The notes: a model not told the origin generated them from the sequence alone. Counted from the first letter of the stretch, positions 30,246 through 40,091 are shown. The stretch is 64,000 nt of DNA from Candidatus Tokpelaia sp. JSC161 (GCA_003331105.1 QEND01000001.1:558001-622000), one strand, 5' to 3'. Translations and numbers: made by a program.

Positions 30246-31412
30246 TTGTCAATTTATTATAGAACATCCCAATACCTGAAGAAAAGAATATTTTTTTTTC
30301 TTGAAAAAATAAATATAAGATCATTGCTATTACAGCTAGGGATATTCTTTCTTTTCGGATTTTTTGTTAGTTGGATTATTCATAATACAATTATCAACTT
30401 AACCCAATTACGAATAACCTCTGGTCTTGGTTTTCTTAAAATGCGTGCTGGGATATCTATCCCTGATAGCTTCATTCCTTATAGTGAAGATTCAAGTTAT
30501 ACCCTTGCTCTGATTTCTGGACTACTGAATACTATTTTAATGTCAGTTTTTTGCATTTTCACATCGAGTATTTTGGGATTAACAATAGCTTTTTCTCGCT
30601 TATCCCAAAACTGGCTTCTTCAAAAACTTTGCATGATCTATGTAGAAATTTTTCGCAATTTACCACCCCTTCTTATTATACTTTTTTTGTATTTTGGAAT
30701 TTTACAAGAAATCCTCCCTCCTGTTCAAAAAAGCCTTTCCTTACCATTTCATATCTACATCAATCAACGCGGAATTTATTGCCCAGCATTGCATTTCCAA
30801 AAAATATGGCTATGGAGTAGCAGCATCATTTGTCTCTCTGGTTTTTTTATCATTCGCAGAATAAAAAATCCTTTCAATCAATACATACTGCTCCTGCACT
30901 TAATGATAAGTTTAGCATTCATAGTCTGGCTTTTCTATCATGATACTTTCCTTGAACTACCAAAATTAGAAACATTTAATATTACGGGAGGCAGAAATAT
31001 TTCTCTAGAATTTCTAGCACTGTTCCTATCACTTTCACTTTATACAAGCGCTTTAATATCAGAAACTATTCGAACTGGAATAGAAGGTGTAAATAATAGC
31101 TTAAAAGAAACAGGGTTATCCCTTGGATTAGCACCCGGTCTTGTCATGCGTTTAATTACTATGCCATTAGCGCTCAGAATCATTATACCTCCCCTTACAA
31201 GTCAGTATGTAAATCTAATAAAGAATACTTCTCTGGGGATTGCTATTGGGTATTCAGAGCTCATGCGGATCAGCAACACTGTTCTTAACCAAACAAACCA
31301 ATCTCTTGCAGTCGTGATAATCTGGATGGGTTCTTATCTCAGTCTTAGTCTCATCGTATCAACAGTTATGAACTGGCTCAACAAGACTACGCTGAGAGGA
31401 CATGGACATTAA
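30246..31412 (+). CDS. aapQ: General L-amino acid ABC transporter, permease AapQ
   Basis: Inner-membrane permease of the His/Glu/Gln/Arg class. The 388-residue protein carries the long insertion typical of AapQ. The EAA-like loop is in GVNNSLKETGLSLGLAPG, and PLALRIIIPPLTSQYVNLIKNTSLG is the conserved end region. Start is TTG; AGGAG lies about 11 bases upstream, longer than ideal, but no closer ATG exists. It follows aapJ by 15 bp and overlaps aapM by 11 bp. Confidence 0.94.
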   Translation: MSIYYRTSQYLKKRIFFFLEKINIRSLLLQLGIFFLFGFFVSWIIHNTIINLTQLRITSGLGFLKMRAGISIPDSFIPYSEDSSYTLALISGLLNTILMSVFCIFTSSILGLTIAFSRLSQNWLLQKLCMIYVEIFRNLPPLLIILFLYFGILQEILPPVQKSLSLPFHIYINQRGIYCPALHFQKIWLWSSSIICLSGFFIIRRIKNPFNQYILLLHLMISLAFIVWLFYHDTFLELPKLETFNITGGRNISLEFLALFLSLSLYTSALISETIRTGIEGVNNSLKETGLSLGLAPGLVMRLITMPLALRIIIPPLTSQYVNLIKNTSLGIAIGYSELMRISNTVLNQTNQSLAVVIIWMGSYLSLSLIVSTVMNWLNKTTLRGHGH

Positions 31413-32595
31413 AGATATGGAAGAACAATCTTCTTATATCCGCAAAAATATTGCACCTTCAGAACCTATGCTGAGGACTTCTCGTCAGAGTACCTATCAC
31501 TGGTTATACACACATCTATTCGCTTCTCCTATAAATGCTCTGATTACACTTCTTTTAGCAACCCTTATTATCTACATAGCAAAACATTTAGGAAAATGGG
31601 TTGTCTTAGACGCAATTTGGGAAGGAAAAGATCGGACTGTTTGCGCAACAAAAATACAAGGAGGAATCCAAAATAACGATTGGTCTGGTGCTTGTTGGGC
31701 CTTTGTCAAAGCTAATTATACACAAATTATTTATGGTTTCTATCCACCAGAACATCGCTGGCGTGTTAATCTAACAGGCATCATAGCGATAACTGTAAAT
31801 ATTACATTTCTAATGCCTTCTATCCCATACAAGTTTATCAATGGATTCATTTCACTTATTATCATTCCTATTTTCAGTTGGTATTTGTTGCATGGTGGAT
31901 ATCTCAGCTTACCTCTTATTGATACCCAACTATGGGGAGGATTAATGGTTACATTAACTATAGCCTATATCAGTATAAGCATTTCCTTTATCATCGGCAC
32001 TCTATTAGCGTTAGGAAGACGCTCACAAATATCAATCCTCCGTCTCCTCTGTATTCTTTTTATTGAAACATTACGTGGAATTCCTCTTGTATCAATTTTA
32101 TTCATCGCCAGTATCATGTTCCCACTCTTTATTCCACACGAGATCACATTCGATAAATTACTCCGTGCTTTAATCGGAATAGCTATTTTTACATCCGTAT
32201 ATATTGCGGAAGCGATACGTGGAGGATTACAGGCTATTCCAAAAAGCCAATATGAAGCAGCGACCTCTCTCGGCCTTAAATATACAACCATTATGTGCCT
32301 GATTATTCTACCTCAAGCATATAGGCTTGTAATCCCAGCTATTATTAATATTCTCATCGGTATGTTAAAAGAAACTAGTCTCATTTACATTGTCTCAATG
32401 TTTGATCTTTTAGGAATGATCCGCATCACATCTATACAAGCTAATTGGATCACACCACAAACACCAGCAACAGCTTTTGTAACTGTAGCTTTTGTCTATT
32501 GGGTTCTTTGTTTTATGATGTCACGCTATGCTTACTTCATAGAAAAGCGTATAAATCTATTTAAACAGCCAATGATCAGATCGAAAAATCGATGA
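31402..32595 (+). CDS. aapM: General L-amino acid ABC transporter, permease AapM
   Basis: Second permease of the Aap importer, 397 residues. The loop AIPKSQYEAATSLGLKYT and ILPQAYRLVIPAIINILIGMLKETSL are the conserved coupling region. The insert with GACWAFVKANYTQIIYGFYP is characteristic of AapM. It overlaps aapQ by 11 bp and aapP by 4 bp, so stoichiometric translation by coupling is likely. Confidence 0.95.
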   Translation: MDIKDMEEQSSYIRKNIAPSEPMLRTSRQSTYHWLYTHLFASPINALITLLLATLIIYIAKHLGKWVVLDAIWEGKDRTVCATKIQGGIQNNDWSGACWAFVKANYTQIIYGFYPPEHRWRVNLTGIIAITVNITFLMPSIPYKFINGFISLIIIPIFSWYLLHGGYLSLPLIDTQLWGGLMVTLTIAYISISISFIIGTLLALGRRSQISILRLLCILFIETLRGIPLVSILFIASIMFPLFIPHEITFDKLLRALIGIAIFTSVYIAEAIRGGLQAIPKSQYEAATSLGLKYTTIMCLIILPQAYRLVIPAIINILIGMLKETSLIYIVSMFDLLGMIRITSIQANWITPQTPATAFVTVAFVYWVLCFMMSRYAYFIEKRINLFKQPMIRSKNR

Positions 32596-33347
32596 AAGGC
32601 ATAAAAGAAAACTCCAGAATCCACGCAATTAATATAATAAATGTGAATAAGTGGCTAGGTAAAATGCACATTTTACGTAATATGGATTTTTCAGTCAAAT
32701 TCCAAGAAAGAGTTGCTCTTATAGGCCCATCTGGATCTGGAAAATCAACTCTCTTACGTTGTATTAATGCTCTCGAAACCTTTCAGAAAGGAAAAATCAT
32801 CATTGAAGGCACTGAATTAAATAACACACCAAAAACAATTCACCTTATACGTAGAAGAATAGGAATGGTTTTCCAAAAATTTAACCTTTTCCCTCACTTA
32901 ACAGTCTTAGAAAATTGTACACTAGCCCCTATTTGGGTAAAAAAAATGAATAAAAAAAAGGCTGAGGAAGAAGCCTTTTTTTATTTAGAGAAAGTCAAAA
33001 TATCTGATCAGGCAACAAAATATCCAATACAGCTTTCTGGTGGCCAGCAGCAACGCGTTGCTATCGCACGCTCTTTGTGTATGAAACCACGCATGATGCT
33101 CTTCGATGAACCAACCTCTGCACTTGATCCAGAAATGATTCAAGAGATTCTTGATCTCATAATGGATTTAACAAAAAACGGCATGACAATAATTTGTGTG
33201 ACCCACAAAATGAGCTTTGCCCGCCAACTAGCACATCGAATCGCTTTTATGGACGAAGGACAAATTTTAGAAGAAAACGCTTCAGATCGTTTTTTTTCTA
33301 ATCCCCAACATGAACGCACTCAAATTTTTCTACGCAAAATGCTATAA
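32592..33347 (+). CDS. aapP: General L-amino acid ABC transporter, ATPase AapP
   Basis: Cytoplasmic ATPase powering the Aap importer. The 251-residue protein has Walker A (GPSGSGKST), Q-loop ([11 protein letters not shown]), signature (LSGGQQQR), Walker B ([14 protein letters not shown]) and H-loop (CVTHKM). It overlaps aapM by 4 bp (ATGA). The stop is only 4 bp from the stop of the convergent FAD monooxygenase, leaving no room for a terminator between them. Confidence 0.97.
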   Translation: MKGIKENSRIHAINIINVNKWLGKMHILRNMDFSVKFQERVALIGPSGSGKSTLLRCINALETFQKGKIIIEGTELNNTPKTIHLIRRRIGMVFQKFNLFPHLTVLENCTLAPIWVKKMNKKKAEEEAFFYLEKVKISDQATKYPIQLSGGQQQRVAIARSLCMKPRMMLFDEPTSALDPEMIQEILDLIMDLTKNGMTIICVTHKMSFARQLAHRIAFMDEGQILEENASDRFFSNPQHERTQIFLRKML

Positions 33348-33351
33348 AATA

Positions 33352-34545
33352 TCATTTTTTACATCTATTTATAAATTCTGTGGCATTATAACTATACAAC
33401 CAATTAATATCTTCAACAAATTTTGAGGCAGAACGCATTTTCATAACAACATTTCGACAAAATGCAATAGGTCCATATGCATGATAAACACACCCATTTA
33501 AATAAGTACGTCTCGCAACTGCCTTTAAACGTTTATGTCGTTCACTTTCAAAAAATAACAATGCTTCTTTTAAAGAAAATTCCTCTGCTACAAAAGCAGC
33601 TGCAAAAGCAGCTCCATCTTCTATCGCCATTGCAGCACCTTGCGCAGCAAAAGGTGTCAGAGCATGAGCCGCATCTCCTAAAAATATTCCTATCGAAGAT
33701 TCAAAAAATCGAAAAAGAGGCATCTGAAATAAAGGCCAAAATGTCCACTGATTCCGTGTTGTCTTCAAAAAATTAAAGAGGACCGGAGACCAAGAAGAAA
33801 AAGAATGAAGAAATAGATCTAGAGAAAATTTCTTCTCTGTAATCGCTACAAAATTATACAAAAGGCCATTTCTTAAAGGATAAACAACAAGATGTTGACC
33901 TTTTCCTATCCATCCACAAATAGTCTTAATACCATTAAGCTCTAAAAAATCTTCTGGAACTTCATCTACTGACACAGTCAGTCGCCAAGCAACATATCCG
34001 CTAAATCGAGCCTTTTCTGAAAGACTCCTACGCATCCGTGAGCCTACTCCATCACAAGAGATCAACAATGGAACGAATAATTTTTTAGAAATATCTTTAT
34101 GCAGAATCCTCACATCAAACCCTTCACTCAGGGAACCTTCAGATGAAATCACCTGATATCCAGAATTAAAATGAATCAAAGGCATTTTATTAATTAATGT
34201 TTTGAAAGCAGTATGCAAATCTGCCCGATGAACTGTCATATATGGAGAATTCCAATAATTTTTGGCTAAAATCGGTAGCTCATCTAAATAAAACAATCTC
34301 TTTCCGGTTTTCCCATCCCTCAACAAGATTCGATCTGGTTCAACAGCATGATCAGAAAGACTATCCAGAACACCCCACTTTTGTAAAAGTGACGTAGCAT
34401 TCGGGGTTAATTGAATTCCAGCCCCCAAACCATTATACGAGAAATCTTTCTCGAAAAGAAAAACAGAAACTCCTTTCTTGGCTAAAGCAATAGCCACGCT
34501 CATCCCAGCAATGCCAGCCCCTGAAACAGCAACCCAGTAGCTCAT
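33352..34545 (-). CDS. FAD-dependent monooxygenase (salicylate hydroxylase-like)
   Basis: A 397-residue group A flavoprotein monooxygenase: FAD motif VSGAGIAGMSVAIALAKKG, the DG motif (ISCDGVGSRMRRSL) and GDAAHALTPFAAQGAAMAIEDG. The family hydroxylates aromatic compounds, but the substrate is unknown. The start is placed at the ATG at 34545, which overlaps the zf-CHCC stop by 4 bp (ATGA); a longer in-frame start has no homology. The pairing with a zf-CHCC gene is conserved in alphaproteobacteria. A role near quinone metabolism is possible but unproven. Confidence 0.87.
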   Translation of the reverse strand: MSYWVAVSGAGIAGMSVAIALAKKGVSVFLFEKDFSYNGLGAGIQLTPNATSLLQKWGVLDSLSDHAVEPDRILLRDGKTGKRLFYLDELPILAKNYWNSPYMTVHRADLHTAFKTLINKMPLIHFNSGYQVISSEGSLSEGFDVRILHKDISKKLFVPLLISCDGVGSRMRRSLSEKARFSGYVAWRLTVSVDEVPEDFLELNGIKTICGWIGKGQHLVVYPLRNGLLYNFVAITEKKFSLDLFLHSFSSWSPVLFNFLKTTRNQWTFWPLFQMPLFRFFESSIGIFLGDAAHALTPFAAQGAAMAIEDGAAFAAAFVAEEFSLKEALLFFESERHKRLKAVARRTYLNGCVYHAYGPIAFCRNVVMKMRSASKFVEDINWLYSYNATEFINRCKK

Positions 34546-34775
34546 GTATTTTCCATCACATGAGAATACATGCAATTTTCAGGGACAGTCTCCATAAAAT
34601 CTAAATCAGCATTAAAACGATAATGAGTTCCACAATACGAGCAAATTATCTCATTTTCCTCTCCAAGGTTACAAGAGATATGTGGATGATCAAAAGGCGG
34701 AGAAACTCCAATACACATAAACTCCTTAGCCCCAACTTCAATCACCTTATAACCTTTATCATTCATTATGAACAT
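34542..34775 (-). CDS. Zinc-finger (zf-CHCC) domain protein, NDUFS6-like
   Basis: A small 77-residue protein with the zf-CHCC pattern: FMCIG, then PFDHPH, then IICSYCGTHYRF. The Cys/His/Cys/Cys set binds zinc in the mitochondrial complex I subunit NDUFS6. The ATG at 34775 has GGAGG nine bases upstream; a TTG touching the ribosome binding site and an ATG three codons later are less or equally possible. In bacteria the role is not settled; association with complex I is inferred from the family. Coupled to the downstream monooxygenase. Confidence 0.88.
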   Translation of the reverse strand: MFIMNDKGYKVIEVGAKEFMCIGVSPPFDHPHISCNLGEENEIICSYCGTHYRFNADLDFMETVPENCMYSHVMENT

Positions 34776-35174
34776 GAGGAACAACCTCCAATTCTACGGC
34801 CCTAGCCTAAAAACAGCCTTTTAAAACAAACTTTTTTACTGAATAGAAACAGCTATGAAAACCTATGCGAATTACTTTCTTATCTGCATTTTTTTTATCA
34901 TAATCACACAAAAGATGATCTTATCGTTTATGAAAGATTCGATGCAATGCCTTTTATGAACTCGCTATCTAGCTTACAGAAACAACGCACGGAAAACTTT
35001 CTGCCAACAGATGCAACCGAACCCAAAACAATCTTGGCACAAAGATACCAAAAACGGAACCTCAAGTTCATCCGACAAAATTATTTCAGGAAGAACCCAG
35101 ATACTTCTAACAAACGAAAATCATACTTGTCGTTTCTCAAACGAAGAATATACCCTTCGTTCTTTGCTAAAGAG
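34776..35174. other. Non-coding stretch before tRNA-Val
   Basis: About 400 bp between the zf-CHCC gene and the 3' end of tRNA-Val. A 109-codon open frame on the plus strand starts at 34947, but it runs through the tRNA gene antisense, has no recognisable motif and no good ribosome binding site, so I do not call it. No remnant of lon or hup, genes often found near this tRNA in Rhizobiales, was recognised in the frames read. Confidence 0.4.
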
Positions 35175-35250
35175 TGGTGGGCGATGAGAGACTTGAACTC
35201 CCGACACCCTCGGTGTAAACGAGGTGCTCTGCCATCTGAGCTAATCGCCC
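35175..35250 (-). tRNA. tRNA-Val (anticodon TAC)
   Basis: 76 bases on the minus strand including an encoded CCA end (35175-35177). The acceptor arm GGGCGAT pairs with ATCGCCC; the D-arm is TAGCTCAGATGGCAGAGCA; the anticodon TAC is at 35217-35215; the T-arm holds GTTCAAGTC. The cloverleaf is complete. It reads GUA and, through wobble modification, other valine codons. Confidence 0.97.
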
Positions 35251-35260
35251 TTTATTCAGA

Positions 35261-35298
35261 TAGGTATTTTATATAAATAGGTATTTTATAAAATACAA
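35261..35298 (-). promoter_or_regulatory. Promoter of tRNA-Val with 17-bp-period repeat
   Basis: On the minus strand TTGTAT (35293-35298) and TATATA (35270-35275) are separated by 17 bases, giving a start about 12 bases before the tRNA. The same stretch holds TAGGTATTTTATA twice (35261-35273 and 35278-35290). The second copy is part of a perfect 16-bp palindrome, GTATTTTATAAAATAC (35281-35296). The repeat could be a duplication of the promoter core or an operator. Confidence 0.4.
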
Positions 35299-35343
35299 GT
35301 ACAAGTAATTTATAACACTTGTTAGCTTTTCTCTCTACTTGAC

Positions 35344-35371
35344 TTGACTTCAAGAAAAGAACGACTTAAAT
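35344..35371 (+). promoter_or_regulatory. Promoter of tRNA-Asp
   Basis: TTGACT (35344-35349) is followed after 16 bases by TTAAAT (35366-35371), with the tRNA 5' end 24 bp further on. A second overlapping TTGACT lies 5 bp upstream (35339-35344). The match is fair, not perfect. Confidence 0.4.
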
Positions 35372-35394
35372 GACCAATTGTGGTAATTTTGCAC

Positions 35395-35471
35395 GCGGGT
35401 GTAGCTCAGTTGGTTAGAGTGCTGGCCTGTCACGCCGGAGGTCGCGGGTTCGAGCCCCGTCACTCGCGCCA
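35395..35471 (+). tRNA. tRNA-Asp (anticodon GTC)
   Basis: 77 bases on the plus strand with encoded CCA (35469-35471). Acceptor stem GCGGGTG/CACTCGC (one G-U), D-arm TAGCTCAGTTGGTTAGAGTG, anticodon GTC at 35429-35431, T-arm with GGTTCGAGCC. Divergent from tRNA-Val, 144 bp apart. No clear terminator follows; the 253 bp to ssb contain only a short hairpin (GAAGCT/AGCTTC) with no U-run. Confidence 0.97.
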
Positions 35472-35724
35472 AATCTTATTAAAAACTTGACACAAAAAAA
35501 AAATATTTTTAGAAATCCTTAAAAACTCGCTTTCCCAAAAATCATAAAAGGCTCATGAGTTCTTAAGGAGAAGCTCTTTTTACAGCTTCATACACTATCA
35601 AAACTTTAAAAGGAAAGCTATTTAAAAAAAATAGCCTCACTCTGATAGAAGGCTACATAGCATATTGTAGCAACTCTTTCGATGGGGTACAGCTAAAAAA
35701 AGCAGCAGAGGTCTGGAGCAAATA

Positions 35725-36189
35725 ATGATAAGCAATATAAATAAAGTAATTCTCATTGGAAATTTAGGGGTTGATCCAGAAATTAAGTCTCTTCAGTCTG
35801 GAGATCAAATCGCTCATTTACGGATAGCTACATCAGACACATGGAAAGATAAAAAAACAGGAGAACATAAAGAACGGACTCAATGGCATCAAGTCGTGAT
35901 TTTTAATAAATCCCTCGTGAAACTTGCTGATCAATATCTCAAAAAAGGATCAAAAATCTATATAGAAGGCCAATTGCAAAACCGTAAATGGCAAGATCAA
36001 AATGGAAATACCCGCTATACCACAGAAATCGTTCTGGGATACAACAGTCAACTACATATTCTGAATTACACTAAACAAAAAAATTCTGAGACTCATTACG
36101 GAAAACGTGATGATTCTTCGCATAATCAAAATAAAAACGCTTTTATCAGCAAATTTGCACGTAAAATTGATGATGAAATCCCATTCTAA
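35725..36189 (+). CDS. ssb: Single-stranded DNA-binding protein
   Basis: A 154-residue OB-fold protein that coats single-stranded DNA in replication and repair. The start NKVILIGNLGVDPEIKSLQSG, the block TQWHQVVIFNK and YLKKGSKIYIEGQLQNRKW are diagnostic. The acidic tip DDEIPF, which recruits partner proteins, is intact. The linker is short. In many Rhizobiales uvrA is divergent from ssb and gyrA follows; neither is here. Convergent with glnA. Confidence 0.97.
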   Translation: MISNINKVILIGNLGVDPEIKSLQSGDQIAHLRIATSDTWKDKKTGEHKERTQWHQVVIFNKSLVKLADQYLKKGSKIYIEGQLQNRKWQDQNGNTRYTTEIVLGYNSQLHILNYTKQKNSETHYGKRDDSSHNQNKNAFISKFARKIDDEIPF

Positions 36190-36271
36190 CTTCCTTCATC
36201 AGGTCAAAAACTCAACGAGTCAACCATTCTTACCTCAAATAATCCAGAATCCTCTTCATCTTATATGAATC

Positions 36272-37684
36272 TCATACCGAATAATACATATCAAATTCAA
36301 CGGGATGAGGCATTCTCTCATAATACAAAATCTCTTGCATCTTTAAGGAAATAAACGAATCCAGCATTTCATCATCAAAAACCCCACCTGTTTTTAAAAA
36401 GCAACGATCTTTATCAAGTGCCTCTAAAGCTATCCGTAAACTCCGACTTACAGTCGGAATCTCTACAAGCTCTTTTTGAGAAAGATCATAAAGATCTTTA
36501 TCCATCGGACTACCAGGATGAATCCTATTTTTAATACCGTCAACACCAGCCATGATCAAAGCAGAAAATGCAAGATAAGGATTAGCAGATGGATCAGGAA
36601 AACGAACCTCAACTCGTCTAGAACCTGGTGACACACCATATGGGATACGGCACGAAGCTGAACGGTTCCGTGCAGAATAAGCTAAAAGAACAGGCGCCTC
36701 AAAACCAGGAACTAACCGTTTGTAACTATTCGTTGAAGGGTTTGTGAATGCATTAAGAGCTTGAGCATGCTTCAGAATACCACCAATAAAATAAAGACAG
36801 GGTTCAGAAAGTCCAGCGTACTCATTTCCAGAAAAAATAGGTCTACTTTCTTTCCAAAGAGAAAGATGCACATGCATACCTGAACCATTATCACCATAAA
36901 TAGGTTTCGGCATAAAAGTTGCTGTTTTACCATAAGCGCTTGCAACTTGATGCACAACATATTTAAAAACCTGCATCTTATCCGCCTGACGTACCAAGGT
37001 ATCAAATTTAATACCAATTTCATGCTGAGCAGCAGCAACCTCGTGATGATGTCTTTCAACCTCAATGCCTACCCCCTTGAGCATTGTAAGAATTTCAGAA
37101 CGCATATCTTGGCAAGAATCCATTGGAGGAACAGGAACATAACCACCCTTTATACGTGGACGATGAGCAAGGTTTCCTCTCTGAGATTCTTTATCATCAT
37201 TGAGCGGGAACTCATTTGAATCCAACCTAAAGCCTGTCTGATATGGATCAGTACTAAAACGGACATCATCAAAAATGAAAAACTCTGCCTCTGGCCCAAT
37301 ATAAATTGTATCACTGAAACCTAAAGAGCAAACATAATCCTCGCATTTCCGGGCAATAGAGCGTGGATCACGATTGTATTGAGATCCTGTCATAGGATCA
37401 AGAATATCGCACATAATAACCATGGTCATCTCTGCAAAAAATGGATCAATATGTTCAGTTCTAGGATCAGGCATTAAGATCATATCAGACTCATTAACAG
37501 CCTTCCATCCAGCATTAGAGGAAGCATCAAACATTACACCGTCTGAAAAAATATCTTCATGAACAAGCGCAGAATCTACAGTTATATGATGCAACTTACC
37601 TCCTTGATCAGTAAAGCGTAAATCAACAAAACGAATATTATGATCCTGAATTTTCTTAAGAAGACTATTTATGGTAGTCATCAT
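36272..37684 (-). CDS. glnA: Glutamine synthetase type I
   Basis: Makes glutamine from glutamate, ammonia and ATP; a dodecamer. The 470-residue protein has the beta-grasp start FVDLRFTDQGGK, the ATP motif region (KPIYGDNGSGMHVHLSLW), NRSASCRIP and the glutamate-flap region. The adenylylation loop retains the tyrosine in DLYDLSQKE, so covalent control by GlnE is possible. The start at 37684 has GAGGAGG six bases upstream; the longer open frame upstream runs into leftover glnB sequence. Its normal operon partner glnB is broken (see 37690-37983). Confidence 0.97.
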   Translation of the reverse strand: MMTTINSLLKKIQDHNIRFVDLRFTDQGGKLHHITVDSALVHEDIFSDGVMFDASSNAGWKAVNESDMILMPDPRTEHIDPFFAEMTMVIMCDILDPMTGSQYNRDPRSIARKCEDYVCSLGFSDTIYIGPEAEFFIFDDVRFSTDPYQTGFRLDSNEFPLNDDKESQRGNLAHRPRIKGGYVPVPPMDSCQDMRSEILTMLKGVGIEVERHHHEVAAAQHEIGIKFDTLVRQADKMQVFKYVVHQVASAYGKTATFMPKPIYGDNGSGMHVHLSLWKESRPIFSGNEYAGLSEPCLYFIGGILKHAQALNAFTNPSTNSYKRLVPGFEAPVLLAYSARNRSASCRIPYGVSPGSRRVEVRFPDPSANPYLAFSALIMAGVDGIKNRIHPGSPMDKDLYDLSQKELVEIPTVSRSLRIALEALDKDRCFLKTGGVFDDEMLDSFISLKMQEILYYERMPHPVEFDMYYSV

Positions 37685-37689
37685 ACAAT

Positions 37690-38079
<390 letters not shown>

Positions 38080-38292
38080 CTAGCCTAACACTTTTAAGTA
38101 AAAAGCCTAAGAGAAAATGAATTTCAATCCAGAACACATACATTCATTAAAAAAATCCAGTTGCATCATAAAGCAAAAAACTGTAGAAGCCTGCCATTGT
38201 CTATGGCTTTCGCTCGATGCTCAACGGAGATAACATTTTTCACTTCCTTGAAAAAAAACATGGTCTCTGCTCTCTTTTTTTTCATCCTCCTT

Positions 38293-38333
38293 AGTGGCGA
38301 AGAAATTACGTGAGGATCACCGCTGAAGCCACT
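38293..38333 (+). promoter_or_regulatory. Candidate S6:S18-binding leader of rpsF
   Basis: Nested inverted repeats end 33 bp before the rpsF start: outer arms AGTGGC (38293-38298) and GCCACT (38328-38333), inner stem GTGA/TCAC (38310-38313, 38317-38320) closing a GGA loop, with CCG (38320-38322) at the inner stem's 3' side. Hairpins with a conserved CCG in rpsF leaders are known to bind the S6:S18 complex for autoregulation in many bacteria; the match here is by recollection of that motif. The rest of the gap from 37984 shows no gene. Confidence 0.5.
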
Positions 38334-38366
38334 TGGCAGAAAAAAACCGAAGAAAGGCAAAACAAA

Positions 38367-38771
38367 TTGGCTCTTTATGAACATGTATTTCTTGCCCGGC
38401 AGGATATCACGCCACAGCAGATCGATCAGATGATAGAACAATACCGAAATGTTATTGAAGAGAATGGCGGTCAAGTCGTTAGTTTTGAGAATTGGGGATT
38501 ACGCTCTCTCAGTTATCGAATAAAAAAAAATCGCAAGGCATACTATGTATTCATGAATATTAATGCATCAGCAAATATTCTTTTAGAAGTTGAGCGTCAA
38601 ATGCGTATTAATGAAGATATAATACGTTTTCTAAGTATACGCGTAAAAGCGCATGAAAATCTTCCTGCTAACCTCCAACGCCGGGATCGCGAAGAACGTG
38701 TATTTAAAGAGGATGAACCATCACGCCGCCTGCGTGATCAAACAAAAACTTTTGTTAAGGGAGAAGAGTAA
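38367..38771 (+). CDS. rpsF: 30S ribosomal protein S6
   Basis: A 134-residue small-subunit protein that binds as a pair with S18. Family members begin [13 protein letters not shown]; here this reads [13 protein letters not shown], so I place the start at the TTG at 38367 (AGG nine bases upstream). An earlier in-frame GTG at 38310 lies inside the leader hairpin and adds 19 residues without homology. The core [14 protein letters not shown] and [14 protein letters not shown] is typical, and the C-terminal tail is charged. Its stop overlaps the rpsR start by one base (TAATG). Confidence 0.93.
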   Translation: MALYEHVFLARQDITPQQIDQMIEQYRNVIEENGGQVVSFENWGLRSLSYRIKKNRKAYYVFMNINASANILLEVERQMRINEDIIRFLSIRVKAHENLPANLQRRDREERVFKEDEPSRRLRDQTKTFVKGEE

Positions 38772-39019
38772 TGGTTGATATCAATCAAATCCCGACTCGT
38801 CGTTCATTTCAGCGTCGCCGTAAAACTTGTCCATTTTCAGGAAAAAACGCGCTAAAAATTGACTACAAGGATGTCAAACTTTTACAACGCTACATTTCTG
38901 AAAGTGGGAAAATTGTTCCTTCCCGTATCACCGCCGTCAGCCAGAAAAAACAAAGGGAGCTTTCTCGTGCTATTAAAGTTGCACGATTCCTCAGTCTTTT
39001 ACCTTACGCAGTTAAGTAA
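38771..39019 (+). CDS. rpsR: 30S ribosomal protein S18
   Basis: 82-residue protein of the small-subunit platform. [23 protein letters not shown] and the end [12 protein letters not shown] match S18. The possible N-terminal acetylation enzyme, RimI, is encoded elsewhere in this window. It is translated in step with rpsF (one-base overlap). Confidence 0.97.
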   Translation: MVDINQIPTRRSFQRRRKTCPFSGKNALKIDYKDVKLLQRYISESGKIVPSRITAVSQKKQRELSRAIKVARFLSLLPYAVK

Positions 39020-39094
39020 AAAACGATCAAATGATATCTTTGGACAGGGCTATTCCGTATAAGATCAACTTAGAAAAGTGAGAAAACAATTCTT

Positions 39095-40069
39095 ATGCGA
39101 TCAGATATAAAAATACTGACTTTCAGTATATTAGCAGCAGCTGTGTCCTCGACCCTATGTATGGGATTGTGGTACAATCTTTTTCATATCCCTTTACTCG
39201 TTCTTATATTTGGCCTCTTTGTATCCTCACCCCTTTTAATAATAACTTTCACATTTGGTATTAAAGTTGGTATTTTTAGCATCGCTATAACAACACTTTT
39301 CTTATCGTGTAGTCTTTCAAAAATAACGGCTCTATTGCTTACAATGTTCTTTTTAGCCCCCTCTGTCTTTCTTGCATGGCTGATAACCCTTTTCCAATTC
39401 AATCAAGAAAAAAATATTGTAAATTGGTATCCCTTATCCCCCGCTCTCTTTCAACTCATTCTTGTAATTTCTGGAACAACAATTGCTATCATGCTCTATA
39501 GCTTATCATCAGCAGAAGCAATCCGCTCTATGAATGAGATAATAGCTCGTTTTCTAAACAGTCTTCAAGAAAGTAATCTATATCCTTCCAATGATCAAAA
39601 CTTGATCGAACATACAATCCATCACAACTTTCTTCCTATCATTTCATCAACTCTTCCAGCCTACAGCTTTCTATGCCATCTCAGCAATATCTATTTTTCT
39701 TCACGTATAGCTAGTCAACTTAAAGTACTCCAACGTCCGAGAGATGACTGGCCAATAGCCTTACGTATGCCACCATGCGCATTTTTTATTTTTATTTCTA
39801 GCTGGATATTCAATCCATGGATACATAATAACACACTGATTCTTTGTCTCTCTGTAATAAGTTCTGCCTTAAGTGTTGCTTTTATGAGTTCAGGAATTGC
39901 TCTTATACATCAAATAACACGAGGGTACCCGTGGCGGCTCCCTATTCTGGTCCTACTTTACATCGGATTATTCACAGTAGTCCTTATACCCTTTCTTGTT
40001 CTATGCCTCATTATTTGCGGTCTCTTCGCAACCCCTTTTTCAAAAAACTATAACAATAAAATCCTATAA
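39095..40069 (+). CDS. DUF2232 multi-span membrane protein
   Basis: A 324-residue, very hydrophobic protein with about eight predicted membrane helices. It sits between rpsR and rplI, the place of the DUF2232 (YybS-like) membrane protein in alphaproteobacteria, and the start and overall helix layout agree. The C-terminal part (LYIGLFTVVLIPFLVLCLIICG) is typical. Its function is unknown. The stop is 22 bp before rplI. Confidence 0.8.
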   Translation: MRSDIKILTFSILAAAVSSTLCMGLWYNLFHIPLLVLIFGLFVSSPLLIITFTFGIKVGIFSIAITTLFLSCSLSKITALLLTMFFLAPSVFLAWLITLFQFNQEKNIVNWYPLSPALFQLILVISGTTIAIMLYSLSSAEAIRSMNEIIARFLNSLQESNLYPSNDQNLIEHTIHHNFLPIISSTLPAYSFLCHLSNIYFSSRIASQLKVLQRPRDDWPIALRMPPCAFFIFISSWIFNPWIHNNTLILCLSVISSALSVAFMSSGIALIHQITRGYPWRLPILVLLYIGLFTVVLIPFLVLCLIICGLFATPFSKNYNNKIL

Positions 40070-40091
40070 ATCGAATCGAAAGGAAATTCCT

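Noticed and set aside
34947..35276. 109-codon plus-strand open frame
   Set aside because: It runs antisense through the whole tRNA-Val gene, has no motif, and has no convincing ribosome binding site.
38166..38474. 102-codon minus-strand frame opposite the rpsF start
   Set aside because: Overlaps the well-supported rpsF in antisense and shows no family pattern.
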